64,000 nucleotides of DNA from contig JAJHZJ010000121.1 in NCBI GenBank assembly GCA_023548195.1, positions 5,911,058-5,975,057 on the forward strand, written 5' to 3'. Under the pieces are notes generated by a model. It was not told the origin of the DNA, ran no database searches, and worked only from the letters and a program-made list of their open reading frames with translations. Source of the DNA: Bettongia penicillata ogilbyi. Its lineage: Eukaryota; Chordata; Mammalia; Diprotodontia; Potoroidae. Shown here in pieces: positions 48,841-60,469 of the stretch. Positions within the stretch are counted from its first letter, which is position 1; each line of letters starts with the position of its first letter. The position numbers and the translations under genes were made by a program.

Positions 48841-49719
48841 TATAACTATATAACTTTACATATAACTATATGTGGTGTGTACATATACATATATAAAACA
48901 TGTATATATGTATGTATATATATATATATCTCCATCAGTTACATTGCACATTTTTTGAGGGAAAGGACTTTATTACTTTTGTCATTATATTCTCAAAACA
49001 AAGCATGGAATATACTAAAAAATCTGTACTATGCTTCTATAAGGAAAATCTGGGGTCCCCAGAAGAGATATGGACAGACATGTAATTCAAAGTCTATTAC
49101 TAACTTCTACTGTAGACAATTATAAGTAACTGAACAGGGATAGAAGGAAATTTTTAAAGAGGGTTTGGAAGAAGAGAAATCACACTTACATTCATAAATG
49201 ATATTTCTGTGTATATTTCCAATATATCTTTCCCTTTAGAGCATAAGATTCTTAAGGTGGGGTGGGAGACAAGAACCAGCTTAAAAAGCATTAAGCATGA
49301 TGTATGGCCATAAGTCCAAATGCGATCTCTAATGATGACTATCTGTGAAACATTGGGCAAGTAATTTCATCTCTTGAGGACTCAGTTTCTTCAACTATGA
49401 TTCCTTCTGCCTCTACATCTATGAAGTGGTGAGCTTAAGTGCATTTCCAGACTTGTAGGGCACAAATGATCTATATCTTGAACTATAAGTCTTAGAAAGT
49501 TTCCTAAGAAAGGTTAAAGGATTTGCTGGTGGTCATAAGGTATACATCCTTATGAAATCAAGAATTATTTTCTGGTGTCATGCTGACATAGTTCTAGGTG
49601 TGGGGGTTTCAAGGAAGAATTCAATAAGATTGCCTGCCCTAAAGGTAATTATAAATCAGCTGGGGAGACAAGAAACCAAGGAAGATATACTTTGGGTCTA
49701 TGAACTCATTCATAGGGGT
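48841..49719. other. Unassigned intron sequence with a TA-rich tract
   Basis: An AT/GT alternating tract spans about 48835-48930, and a weak MIR-like piece lies at 49330-49430. Nothing else recognised. Confidence 0.4.
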
Positions 49720-49779
49720 GCTTTATTACTAGTTCAGATCACAGTCCATGCTTTATTACTAGTTCAGATCACAGTCCAT
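49720..49779. repeat. Perfect 30-bp tandem duplication
   Basis: The 30-bp unit beginning gctttattactagttcagat and ending cacagtccat occurs twice head to tail without a mismatch. Confidence 0.98.
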
Positions 49780-50095
49780 TCAGACATTCTTATCTTGTGT
49801 AACTTTTGTCTTCACTCCTGAAACCCTCCCTAAGCATCTTGTTAAGCCCTGCCATGTCTTCTATGACTTTGTTGATTCGAGTGCAGCGGGCAATATGTGC
49901 AACTGTTAATCTCTTACAATTAAGACATGACAAACCTGCCTCCTTAAGTTTTAATTAAAACATAATAGTTTAATAACCATTTCAACTAAGAATATATAAA
50001 ATACTACAAGAATTCTATGATTGACTTTCAAGTGAAAGGCACAGATAATAAATGGTATAGCTTCCAGAAGGAGAGTGATAGAATAGAGATCTATA
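49780..50095. other. Unassigned intron sequence
   Basis: Nothing recognised. Confidence 0.4.
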
Positions 50096-50298
50096 CAGGG
50101 GTGGGGAACCTGCAGCCTCCCGGCCATATATGGCCCTTAGGTCCTCAAGAAATGTCTTTTGACTGAGTCCAAGTTTCACAGAACAAATTCTTTTTATTAA
50201 GGGGATTTTTTCTATGAAGTCTGGATTCAATCAAAGAGCCACACTTGAGGACCTAGAGGGACACATGTAGCCTTGAGGCTGTAGGTTCCCCAACTCTG
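50096..50298. mobile_element. Short palindromic hAT-like DNA transposon (MITE)
   Basis: The element is almost one long inverted repeat. The left arm starts caggggtggggaacctgcag; the reverse complement of the right end starts cagagttggggaacctacag. The arms match over roughly 95 bp each, including an inner aggtcctcaag / cttgaggacct pair. CAGGG-type ends and the 'gcctc..ggcc' arm resemble non-autonomous hAT elements of mammals. It has no coding capacity. No clear 8-bp duplication is visible. Confidence 0.85.
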
Positions 50299-50304
50299 AT
50301 TCGA

Positions 50305-50630
50305 AGATATCTGGGAAGGCTTTCAAAATGAAGATGGCATTTCAGCTCAGTTTTGTAGGATGAGTAAAATTGGGATAGGCAAAGGAAAAGTGAGGAGGAC
50401 ATTTCAGACTGGGAAACTGATATACTGAAAAGTGTCAAGGATGAAAAATACAAGCCTTGTCAAGGAATAGTGAGTTTGACCAGAGCAGAAGAGTGAATGT
50501 TAAGGCTAGGAAAATAGATTAGAACTAGATTATGGATGGCTTTGAATCTTAGAATAAGCCATTTTAACTACCTTCAGACAATGGGAAACCTCGGAAGGTT
50601 TGTGGAGGTACAATGGTAATCAGCATTTTA
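50305..50630 (-). mobile_element. L2-tail-type interspersed repeat, internal part
   Basis: Shares the block order of 14110-14800: 'tcagctcagttttgtaggat', a gacatttcagactggg block and ggatggctttgaatcttaga. Confidence 0.55.
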
Positions 50631-50719
50631 GGAAGGTATCTTCCGATGACAGGACAGGCAATGAGGCATAGTCATTTCTTAGCCTTGGGTACAAAACCCT
50701 TCTCTAACATATCGGCAAG

Positions 50720-50795
50720 TGAATTTGATCTAGTCAGTAGCCCCAGACAACCCTCTAAGATTCTAAATTGCAGAGAAGATACCAACTCGCATTCA
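50720..50795 (+). mobile_element. SINE fragment
   Basis: Carries ccccagacaaccctctaaga and aaattgcagagaagatacca, the same SINE segment that surrounds the hAT-like element at 53.2-53.5 kb. Confidence 0.55.
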
Positions 50796-50880
50796 TGCTA
50801 ATAATATTAATAATAATCATATGGACCTGGAATTATTTAGCACTTTAATCATTACAAGGTGTTTTTTCAAATATCTCATT
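50796..50880 (-). mobile_element. MIR-type SINE, reverse, first part (split by L1)
   Basis: Reversed MIR tail: ttatttagcactttaatcat, 'caaggtgttttttcaaatat', ctcattt. The rest of the same SINE is at 51415-51595, beyond an L1. Confidence 0.7.
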
Positions 50881-51410
50881 TTATATGGCATATGATGATG
50901 ATGGAACACTACGGTGCTATTAAAAATGATGAGCTCTAAGATCTTAAAACACAGAAAATCTTGCATGAAATGATGAAGAGTGAAAGGAAAAAAACAAGAG
51001 AATATTGTATACAGTAACAACAATATTGTTTTAAGAATGACTTTGAGTAAGTTATTTTGACTATTATAAATATCCAAAGGACAAGGGAAGAAAGACACTA
51101 TATTCAGAGAAAGAAGTGATAAATAGAGAATATATAATTATACACATAGAGAGACCTATTTGTGTCTAACGGTATTCTGGGGGTTTTGTGGGGAGAGGGT
51201 AGAATAAAAAGAAGATAAAAAGGAATTTACATGTTATTTTGTCATCTATTTGAAAGGAATAATGGGCTGTGCCCTTAGTAATAGCAGATATGCAGTTTCA
51301 TGTATAATCATCTTTTTTTATTGTACTATGTTATGAAAATGCTTGTTTCATTCCATGAATGTGTATTAATGTAATAAAAGAGAAAACCCCCAAATTTCTT
51401 GTTTTTGTCT
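50881..51410 (+). mobile_element. L1 3' end nested in a MIR-type SINE
   Basis: L1 ORF2 end (acactacggtgctattaaaa, tgatgaagagtgaaaggaaa, atacagtaacaacaatattg) and a 3' UTR ending in atgttatgaaaatgcttgtt and an A-rich run near 51390. A short tctcat is shared at both junctions. Confidence 0.82.
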
Positions 51411-51414
51411 CATG

Positions 51415-51595
51415 ATAGCCCTAGGGGTAGGTACTATTATTATACTCACTTTATAGATGAGGAAACTGAGGCAGACAGAGGTAAGGGACTAGCCCAGATC
51501 AAGCTACTATTAAGTGTCTGAGACTACATTTGAAGTTAAGTCTTCCTGACTTGCTGGTTCAGCATTTGATCAATTTCTAGGTGGTAGAAGTTTTC
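51415..51595 (-). mobile_element. MIR-type SINE, reverse, second part
   Basis: Continues the SINE at 50796-50880: gcccta-ggtaggtactattatt block, atagatgaggaaactgaggc, gtaagggactagcccagatc, tcctgacttgctggttcagc. Confidence 0.83.
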
Positions 51596-53084
51596 ACATA
51601 GAGCATTACCAGTAATAAAATCATAAGTCTCATCAAAAAGTTTTCTGATTATGGGAAGTGTACCTTTCATGTAATTTAACAGATAAATTAAATCAAAGAT
51701 ATATGCTAACCTAAATAATCAAAAATAGTATAATTCTAATTCTAGATCAATACAGTCCAAATCAAAAGTACTCTACTTGGGAATGTGAATATTTTAAATA
51801 TGTTGATATGTATCAGAAACTAAAAAGTTGGTTGTGATCTACCATTAAAATATATTTTGGATGATGAGATTTCAGGATACTTCAAGATCATTCCTACTGA
51901 GATTTGCACAGGGGAAAAATTTAAATTATATTTTAATCAAGCCATGGTGTTTCATGAGAAGAGAGGAGATATAAGATCATTAATAGAAAACAAAAACTTT
52001 GAATCTCTACTAGCTTTTGACTGAAATGTGTTCATGTTTAATGATTAGCATCTCCCCTTTCAATTAAAAGTCAAACAACTTATGGAGGTCTATTCTTTTT
52101 TCAAGGTTACCTGTGTGCTGAGACAATACTTTGGGGATTTTTAAGTGTTATATTCACATGAATTCTTGTAATGGTTCCAAATCCTCAAATACAGTCCCAA
52201 GGAAAAGGGGGAAAGAAGAAAATAAGCAGAACCAGAAAAATTGACTGAGATAAAAAACCTTCATCATTCAGCAGAAAAGTAGGCAGATATGAACACAAAT
52301 TAAGCTTCTTTTATTTTGGAATTCATCTGTTTCCCACCAATTTTTTCTTCTATGTTTATTTTCTCAATTCATGGACTTTTCCTACTCAGTTACTATTGTT
52401 ACCTACTGGGATTATAGTTATTTTCAATTATCCAGGAGAATAAGAGCAAAAGGTGACATTTCTATTGTGCTTTAAAGTTTTATGCTATTACATTTGGTTG
52501 CATAACTACTCCTGTAAGGTAGACACTGTAGGATTTAGATGTATTGGTGGAATGGAAGCTAGATAAAAAATGGAGAAAGTAAAATAAAAATAACTCCCAT
52601 GACCACACTTGGAGTTTCCCTAGGTGTCTATCTTTGAACCCTGATTTTCCAATGAAAAGAGAGAAAAAAGAGGAAAATAAAATCCAAACACAGTTATCCC
52701 TTCCACATTGAGACTTTCCACATTGTGGTTTTGATATATTGCAAGTTGGCATAAGAAATTAAATGAGAATCTTGGGGGAGTTTTGTGGAAGCCACAGATA
52801 ACATAGGAAGGTTGGCAGATGACACAGAAAAGCTTTAGAAATTCAGAAATGCATAAAACATATGTATAATATCAACATATTTTATCTTTTAATATCATAA
52901 TTATTCAGAATTCTTCTCTGGGACAAAGGAAGGAATAAAAATTTTACTTGAATTTTCCAGATAGCAGGGTAGATGGGGGTGCAGCACCTCTAATCCCTTG
53001 AATGTGAAAGGGATAACTGTAATACCAGGATATTTAAAGAGAAAAAAAACATGACTAGGTATTACATTAGAAAACAAAAAGCAC
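51596..53084. other. Unassigned intron sequence
   Basis: Nothing recognised over about 1.5 kb. Confidence 0.4.
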
Positions 53085-53192
53085 AGTGGACAGCAAGCTT
53101 GACTCAGAGGCAGGAAGACTTGGGATAAATCTTGCCTCTGGCACAAGCCCTATGACCACAGGGTAGTCACTAAAGTTGTCAGGGCTCTAAAC
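53085..53192 (+). mobile_element. SINE, 5' part (split by a hAT-like element)
   Basis: Head and body of a SINE: aaagcacagtggacagcaag, aggcaggaagacttgggata, tatgaccacagggtagtcac. The SINE resumes at 53488. Confidence 0.75.
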
Positions 53193-53487
53193 CAGAGCTC
53201 CTTAACCTTTTTCTACTCCCAGTCCCTTTTCATGTTCTCAGTAGCCTTCTTTGGCACTGCATGAACTGAGGGCATGTGGAATGCAAAGTGCACATGCTTT
53301 GTGTTCAGAACCAAGGCTGCAGTGAAGTTGCCCAATGCAACATAGACAAGTATTGCCAGAAACACCTTGGATTCATTAGGCATTTGATTTTTCATTAAGT
53401 TTTGGTTGTTGCGGGTTGACACACCTATCGTCAACATTTTTTTTCTTACTTCCTGGGGTACGACCCACAGTTTAAGAAGCACTGTGA
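53193..53487. mobile_element. hAT-like non-autonomous DNA transposon
   Basis: Left end cagagctccttaaccttttt; the reverse complement of the right end reads cagtgcttcttaaactgtgg followed by gtcgtacccc. Such 'cttaaactgtgggtcg' ends are typical of mammalian hAT elements. The flanks ctctaaac (53185-53192) and gtctaaac (53488-53495) agree at 7 of 8 positions, the size of a hAT target duplication. Right-end placement is uncertain by about 3 bp. Confidence 0.72.
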
Positions 53488-53610
53488 GTCTAAACATCTT
53501 TTTAAGGAAATAAGCTCAGGAAAGATATACCTTGATTTGGTAGAAGAAATTTTCTCATCTGGGAGTTTTTATTTCAATGAAATCCTAGTTCCAGTTATTC
53601 CTTCATCTAT
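53488..53610 (+). mobile_element. SINE, 3' part
   Basis: Continues the SINE at 53085-53192 with ttttctcatctgggagtttt and 'caatgaaatcctagttcc'. Confidence 0.65.
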
Positions 53611-53799
53611 CCACAAATTACAGAAACATTATACTCCAAAAATTTCCTCTTAACTTTGTGTGGAAGGATACTATATCTCCACACTAGCTTTCAAAAGATA
53701 ATTTAATACATATTGTAGCTAATCCAATAATAAACCAAATTGATATTTACAATACCCTTTCTATGGGTAAATGTGAGTTCAATATTTTTTAAGAACTAT

Positions 53800-53915
53800 C
53801 TTAAGCAAAGCAGATAACTTATTTTCTATATGAATAACAGGTCTACCACTTATTAGTTGGGGCAAATCACTTAACATTTTAGAGCTTTGATTTTTTTTTC
53901 AACTTTAAAGTGGTT
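53800..53915 (+). mobile_element. MIR-like SINE fragment
   Basis: Contains gtctaccacttattagttgg, gggcaaatcacttaacattt and a decayed tail. Confidence 0.65.
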
Positions 53916-53949
53916 TCACGGAAGAAAAGAAATTACCAGTATAAAATTG

Positions 53950-56090
53950 AAAAGGGCAAATGTACTACCAATGAAAATGAAATGAGGGCAATATGATTGG
54001 TAATCTGACATTCTAAATTAAATTGTTGAATATTTACCAAAACATTAATATTTGCAGAAGAGGAAACAGAATATTTAAATAACCCAATCTTATAAAAGAA
54101 ATTGAAGTCGAAAATGAGCTCCCTAAGAAAAAGTTCCGCCAAACAGATGTATTTACAAGTGAATTTTATCACACATTTAAGGAAAAATTAATCCCAATAT
54201 TATATAAGCTATTTGAATATAAAAAGCAGATAAAGGAGCCTATCAAATTCATTCTGTGACACAAATATGGTTTTGATACCTAAGTCAGGAAGAATAAAAA
54301 CAGTAAAAAAAATCCTGAGCTAATTTCCTTACTGAATATTCATGCAAAAATATTAAATAATATAATAGCAAGGAGATTTCAGGAATACATCAGAAAGGTG
54401 ATATATTGCAACTAGGTGGAGTTTATACCCAGCATGCAGGTCTGGATAAGTATTAAGAAAATTATAAGCCTGATTGACCATATGAGAAACAAAAACAAGA
54501 CTTATATGATCGCATCAACAAATGCTGATAAAAGCTTTTAATAAAATACAATACCTATGTCTATTTAAAAAAAAAACACTAGAAGCATAGGGAACTATGT
54601 ATCTTTTCTTAAAATTATAAGTAGTATCTATTTAAAACCAAGAGCAAGCTCTATCTGTAATGGGAATAAGATAGAAGCCTTCCCAATAAGATGAAACATA
54701 AAGCAAGAATGTCCACTATCACCATTATTATTGAATATTGTACTAGAAATGCTAGCTATAGCTATACGACAAGAGAACAAAGGAATCAAAACAGGTAATG
54801 AGAAAACCTAGCTGTCACTTTTTGGATAATATGATGGTATACTTAGAAAACCCTAGAGAATCAACTAAAAAACTATTAGAAACACTTAAAAACTTTAGCA
54901 ATGTTGCAAGATATAAAATAAATCCACATAAAATATCTGGCAGTATACTTACTAAGATAAATCCAGAGACTATGTGACCAAAATTGCAAAACAATTTTGA
55001 CACAAAAACAAATCTAAACACCTGGAGAATTATTCATTGCTCATGGACAGACTGACCAAATATAAAAAATTTACAAGTCCATTCTAATTAATTTTATTAA
55101 TTCAGTCCTATACTGATCAAACAACCAAAGAATTGTTTATAGAGAGAGGAAAAAAATAACTCATCTGTAATAACAAAAAGGTAAAAAATATGAAAGGAAT
55201 GAATGAAAAAATATGAAAGAAGATATCCTAGAAGTAGCAGATTTCAAACTATTTTGCAAAGTGATAATTATCAAAACAATCTGATGCTGGCTAAGAAATA
55301 GAGTAGTGGATCAATGGAATAGATTACATAAACAATACACTGTGAAAAATGACCATAGTAATCTAGTGTTTGATAACACCAAATATCCAAGTCTTGGGGG
55401 CAAAAATTCACCATTTGACAAAAATTACAGAGAAAACTGGAGAGAAGTTTGGCATAAACTTTTTATCTCTCACACCACACACGAAGATAAAGGTCAAAAT
55501 GGGTACATAGTTTAGATCATAGAACCTGCCATATCCACGGATAAGAGAAGATTTTATGACTAAAAAGGGTAGAAATGATCATACAGAGACTCATTTTGTG
55601 GTGGCAAAGATACTCATCACTTTGGGAATGGCTGAACAAGTTACTGTATAATCAGGATGGAATACTGCTGTAATTACTGACAAAGGGGATGGTTTCAGAA
55701 AAACCTGGGAAGACTTATATGAACTAATGAAAAGGAAAGTAAGCAGAACCAAGAGAACATTGTACACAGTAACAGCACTTTCACAATGATGATCAGATAT
55801 GAAAGAGTTATTTTGATCAATACAAAGATCCAAGCCAATTCCAAAGGACAATTGACGGAAGATGCTATCTACCTCCAGAGAAAGATTTGATGGATTTTGA
55901 GTACAAATGAAAGTATGCTTCTTTTCCTTTTCTTTATTTTTATTGCTTTTTATTATTTTTTACAACATAGCTAACATGAAAATATGTTTTGCATGTCTAT
56001 ACATGCATAATTTATATCATATTGCTTGCCTTCTCATGATGGAGGGAGAGAATTAAGAATTAAAATTTAAATGAATAAAATTCCCACTAT
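53950..56090 (+). mobile_element. L1, RT domain to 3' end, decayed (5'-truncated)
   Basis: Forward ORF2 fossil. Near 54150-54230 it reads [22 protein letters not shown], near 54700-54770 a [23 protein letters not shown] stretch, and near 54840 MVYLENPRESTKKLLET. Near 55300-55480 come VDQWNR-like and ENWREVWHKL blocks. It ends with the 3' UTR near 56090. The FADD catalytic box just before 54833 is destroyed by a frameshift and an Asp-to-Asn change. Inactive. Confidence 0.85.
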
Positions 56091-56329
56091 GTTTCAATCA
56101 TATAACCAAGATTTGTACTTGCTCTAATATTCTATGTATGTTCTTATGATTAATGGAATCTGTGGTATAATTTCAGGGATTCTAGGAAGGTCTTTCCAAA
56201 AACATCTCTCCCATCTACCGTTACTGTAAGTGCCACAAACATAGAGATTGATTTCTTCAGTTCATTTCTTTGGATTCTGTTAACATACAAGTAGTAGATT
56301 TGAAATTCTCACCTTTCAACATCCCTACC
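56091..56329. other. Unassigned intron sequence
   Basis: Nothing recognised. Confidence 0.4.
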
Positions 56330-56420
56330 TCCTTCTTTTCCTTTCCCTCTGACCCTTCTCCTTTCTCCTCTTCCTTTCTTCTCTCATTCCTTCCTTCCCT
56401 TCTTCCTTTTTCTTTCTTTT
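56330..56420. repeat. Pyrimidine-rich (TC/TTCC) low-complexity tract
   Basis: Mixed cctt, tctt and ttcc units without a fixed period. On the FGF14 sense strand it is GA-rich. Confidence 0.85.
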
Positions 56421-57279
56421 ACAAGACAGAGTCCCTGCCTCCTCCTCAAAAATTACACAGGTGTCAAATTTCTCCATGGAATCTGAGCTATTAACTAGAT
56501 GTGAACAAGGCTTAGACCTTTCTATCAAATTGATCAATTAATGATTTAACTAAAGTTTATGTAGCACTTTAAGGTTTTCAAAGTGTCAGATATGTTAACT
56601 AAGTATAGAAAACATATTGATCAATTTAGGAGTAAATACCACTGGAGGAAGTGAAATGATACCACATAGGAAGTATGCTGGGATTGGCTAAATAAACACT
56701 GTCATGTTCTTTGGGCTTTTGATAACATGAAACAGGGTTTCAGCCAAGCTGTTTAGAAGTAATTGTATAGAGGGGAGGAGATGCGCTTTAGCCTCCTATT
56801 CTATTCTTATTGTCAAGGAAGGCTAAGTGAACTGCAAAAGGTAAATGATTTTGTACTTTCCAATGGCATACTAGCAGCATTCCTGGCATACATGAAGACA
56901 GTGTCGTCATAGGGAGCCAAAAAGAATCTAGAAACATTTAAGAAAAGCAGCATCAAGAATTTTATAAAGAGCAAAGCTATACCATGCCTAATGAGATAGC
57001 TTCATGGGCACCGCATAAGAGGTAGGGAAAGACTTTCACTAAACAGGAACTGTGAATTATTCCTCTGTCACATGTGCTTTCTAAGCTTCAGTCAAAGTTT
57101 CCATGGACTCTATATATAATGATGGGAGATTGTGGCATAATTTTTTTTTTTTGAAGAGGAAGGAGTCAGGAAGTGGATTTATTTTGACAATTGTTCTTAC
57201 TGTACCACTTTACTCAATGCTCCTCTTGTAGATGCTAATTAAGTCTGTTTAACCGAATGATTTCAACCAATAATCACAG
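56421..57279. other. Unassigned intron sequence
   Basis: Nothing recognised, apart from a T run near 57140. Confidence 0.4.
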
Positions 57280-57420
57280 AGTGAAGCACAGTTCTGATCA
57301 ATACAATGATCCAAAACGATTGCAGAGGACTCATGATAAAAAATGTTATTAACCTCTAGAGAGAGACCTGGTGAACTTTGAGTGCAGAACTCATCCTAAA
57401 GCAATGAGAAGATACTGCTA
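57280..57420 (+). mobile_element. L1 fragment
   Basis: Carries gttctgatcaatacaatgat, ccaaaacgattgcagaggac and a decayed 'ctctagagagagacc' block from the L1 ORF2 end. Confidence 0.75.
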
Positions 57421-57479
57421 AACCTTTGACACTGTCCTTAGAACCCTGAAGGGAGAAATATCAACCAAGTTCTAAAGGA

Positions 57480-59727
57480 CCTGATTTTTTAAAAATTTAT
57501 CTCATGTTTTATTTTTCTCCAATCATGTTAACACATATTTTTAATGTTTTTTCTTTTTTAAGTTAATTTATTTGTTTTCAGTTTTCTACAATCACTTCCA
57601 TAAGTCTTAGATTTTCCCCCCTCCCTCAGACAGCATGAAATCTTATATGAGTTCTACACGCACATTCTTATTAACTACATTTTCACATTAGTCATGTTGC
57701 ACAGAAGAATTAAAATGAATAGGAAAAACCATTAGGAAGAAAGCAAAACATAATATAACATAAGAGAAAATAGTCTGCTTCATTCTGTGTTGCAATTCTA
57801 TAGTTCTTTCTCTGGATGTGGATGGCATTTTGCCTCAAGAGTCCTTTGGGAATGTTTTAGGTCCCTGAATTGCTGTGAAGGGCTAAGTCTACCAGAAAAA
57901 TTCCTCACATGCTGTGGTTGCTACTATATATAATGTTTTCCCAGTTCTGCTCATTTCACTCAGCATCAGTTCATATAAGTCCCTCCAGGCTTCTCTGATG
58001 TCCTCCTGGTCATCATTTCTTATGGTATAATAGTATTCCATTATATTCATATACTACAACTTGTTTTGTAGTATATCAATTCCTTGATTGATGGGCATCC
58101 CCTTAATTCCCAGTTCTTGGTCACCATATAGAGAGCTGCTATGAATATTTGTGTATATGTGGAACTTTTTCCTATTTTTCTAATCTCTTTGGAATATAGT
58201 CCTAGAAGCTATATTGCTGGTTCAAAAGGTATGCACATTTTTGTAGCTCTTTGGGCATAGTTCCAAATTGCTCTCTAGAATGGTTGGAGCAACTCACAGC
58301 TCCACCAACAATAAATAGTGTTCCAACTCTTCACATCTTCTCCAACATGTATCATCTTCCTGTTTTGTCATGTTAGCCAATCTGGTAGGTGTGATGTGGT
58401 ATCTCAGAGTCATTTTGATTTGCATCTCTCTAATCAAGAGTGATTAAGTATTTTTTCATATGACTATAGATAGCGTTAATTTCTTCCTCTGAAAACTACC
58501 TGTTCATATCCTTTGACCATTTATCAACTGAGGAATGACTTGTATTCTTATAAATTTAACTTAGTTCTCCATATACTTTAAAAATGAGGCCTTTATCATA
58601 GACACTAGTTGCAAAAATTCTTTCCCAGTTTTCTGGTTCCCTCCTAATTTTGGTTGCATTTGAGTTTGTGTAAATATTTTTCGATTTAATGTATTCAAAA
58701 TTGTCTATTTTGCACCTCATAATGTTCTCTCTCTCTTGTTTGGTCATACATTTCTCCATTCTTCATAAATCTGACAAATATATTATTTCTTGCTCCCTTA
58801 ATTTGTTTATAGTATCAGCCTTTATACCTAGATAATGTATCCATTTGTACTTCATTCTTGTGTATGGTGTTAGGCATTGGTCTATGCCCAGTTTCTGCCA
58901 CACTATTATTCAGTTTTCCCCAGCAGGTTTCATTAAACAGTAAGTTCTTATTCCAGAATCTGGGATCCTTGGGTTTATCAAATCCAAATAGACTGCTATA
59001 TTTGTTGACTACTGTGTCTTGAGTACTTAATCTATTCCACTGGTCTACTCCTGTATTTCTTAGCCAGTACCAAGTGATTTTGATGATTGGTACTTTATAA
59101 TACAATTTGATATCTGGTAGAGTTAGGCCACCTTCCCTAGCATTTCTTCTCATTAGTTCCCTTGATATTCTGGACCTTTTGTTCTTCCAGATGAATTTTG
59201 ATGTTATTTTTTCTAGCTCTACAAAGTAATTTTCTGGTAGTTTTATTGGTATGGCACTGAATAAATAAATTAAATGTCATTTTTATTATATTAGCTCAAC
59301 CTACCCATGAGTAACTGATGTTTTCCCAATTACTTAGATCTAACTTTATTTGTCCAAAAAATGTTTTGTAATTGTGTTCATATAATCCTTGGGTTTGTTT
59401 TGGCAGATAGACTCCCAGATATTTTATGGTGTCTACCATTGCTTTAAATGGGATTTCTCTATCTCTTGATGTTGGGCTTTGTTAGTAACATATAGAAATG
59501 CAGATGATTTATGTGGGTTTATTTTGTAACCTGCAACTTTGCCCAAGTTGTTTATTTTATTAGGTTTTTTTCTTGATTTTGTAGGATTCTGTAAGTATAT
59601 CATCATATCATCTGCAAAGAGTGATAACTTAGTTTCTTCTTTGCCTATTCTAATTCCTTCAAATTATTTTTCTTCCCTTATGGATAAAATTAATACTTGT
59701 AGTACCATATTGAATAACTAAAGCACC
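57480..59727 (-). mobile_element. L1, RT domain to 3' end, reverse (5'-truncated, 2.2 kb)
   Basis: Read on the minus strand: the RT box LSLFADDMM is intact at 59607-59618, followed by a VAGYKINPHKS-like block near 59540. At 59153-58815 one frame gives GGLTLPDIKLYYKV, IKITWYWLRN, VDQWNR and FDKPKDPRFW. Then ENWERIFATSVYDKGLIFK at 58650-58570, the C-terminal region, and a 3' UTR ending near 57480. The element breaks off at 59727 inside the RT domain. Several stops interrupt the frame, so it is inactive, but it is the best preserved L1 here. Confidence 0.92.
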
Positions 59728-60229
59728 TGACTTTTCAGTTGAGAATGGAGAGAACATACTAGAGAATATACTAAAACATTTTATTTCAATATTATTATAA
59801 AGTAGTTTATCAGGTAATTTCTTGAATACAAAGAAAATATATATTAATGGGGAACAAGGTGAAAAGAACACAAGGGAAGTCACAAGACACTTAGGAGAGA
59901 AGGGTACCCTGTAGGGCAGGATGGAGAAGGGAAGAGAAATTGGCAAGAGTAATTGTAACTACTTCACTCTTTAACAACCTATAGCACTATAATTTTCATC
60001 CAAGCCATAGGTCCATCTCTTTATATATATCAAAGCCCTATGGCAATTATTTAATATAATTTATCAAATTACATAATATTTATGCAGCACAGTGCCTAAC
60101 ACATAGCAGGTGCTTAAGAAATGCTCCCTCCTTCTCTCTATTTCACCTTTCACAAGAGTATGTCTGATGAAAACTAGAGACATCAAGATGGTAACTACAG
60201 ACATCAACTTTCACAACAAAAGTCTAGGA
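59728..60229. other. Unassigned intron sequence
   Basis: An L2/MIR-type tail (cagtgcctaacacatagcag, 'gtgcttaagaaatg') occurs near 60085-60125; the rest is unrecognised. Confidence 0.45.
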
Positions 60230-60345
60230 AGCTTAGCGCAATAGAGAGGGATACTATATCCAGAGTCAAAGGATCTGGATTCAAATTCTACTTCTGACAT
60301 TTATCACCAAGGAGACAAGTTATTTATAGACTGGGTATCATATGT
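60230..60345 (+). mobile_element. SINE 5' fragment
   Basis: Decayed head and box: gcttagcgcaatagagaggg, 'agtcaaaggatctggattca', aattctacttctgacattta. Confidence 0.6.
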
Positions 60346-60469
60346 GTCTGTGAGTATGTGTGTGTATGTGTACACACACTCATACATATATAACCATACA
60401 TATATATGAATGTATACATATAAAAACACATATTTGCATATATTTACATATATTTACAATTACATGTAA

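Noticed and set aside
58815..59153. 112-codon minus-strand frame
   Set aside because: It is L1 ORF2 C-terminal sequence (GGLTLPDIKLYYKV, VDQWNR), not a host gene.
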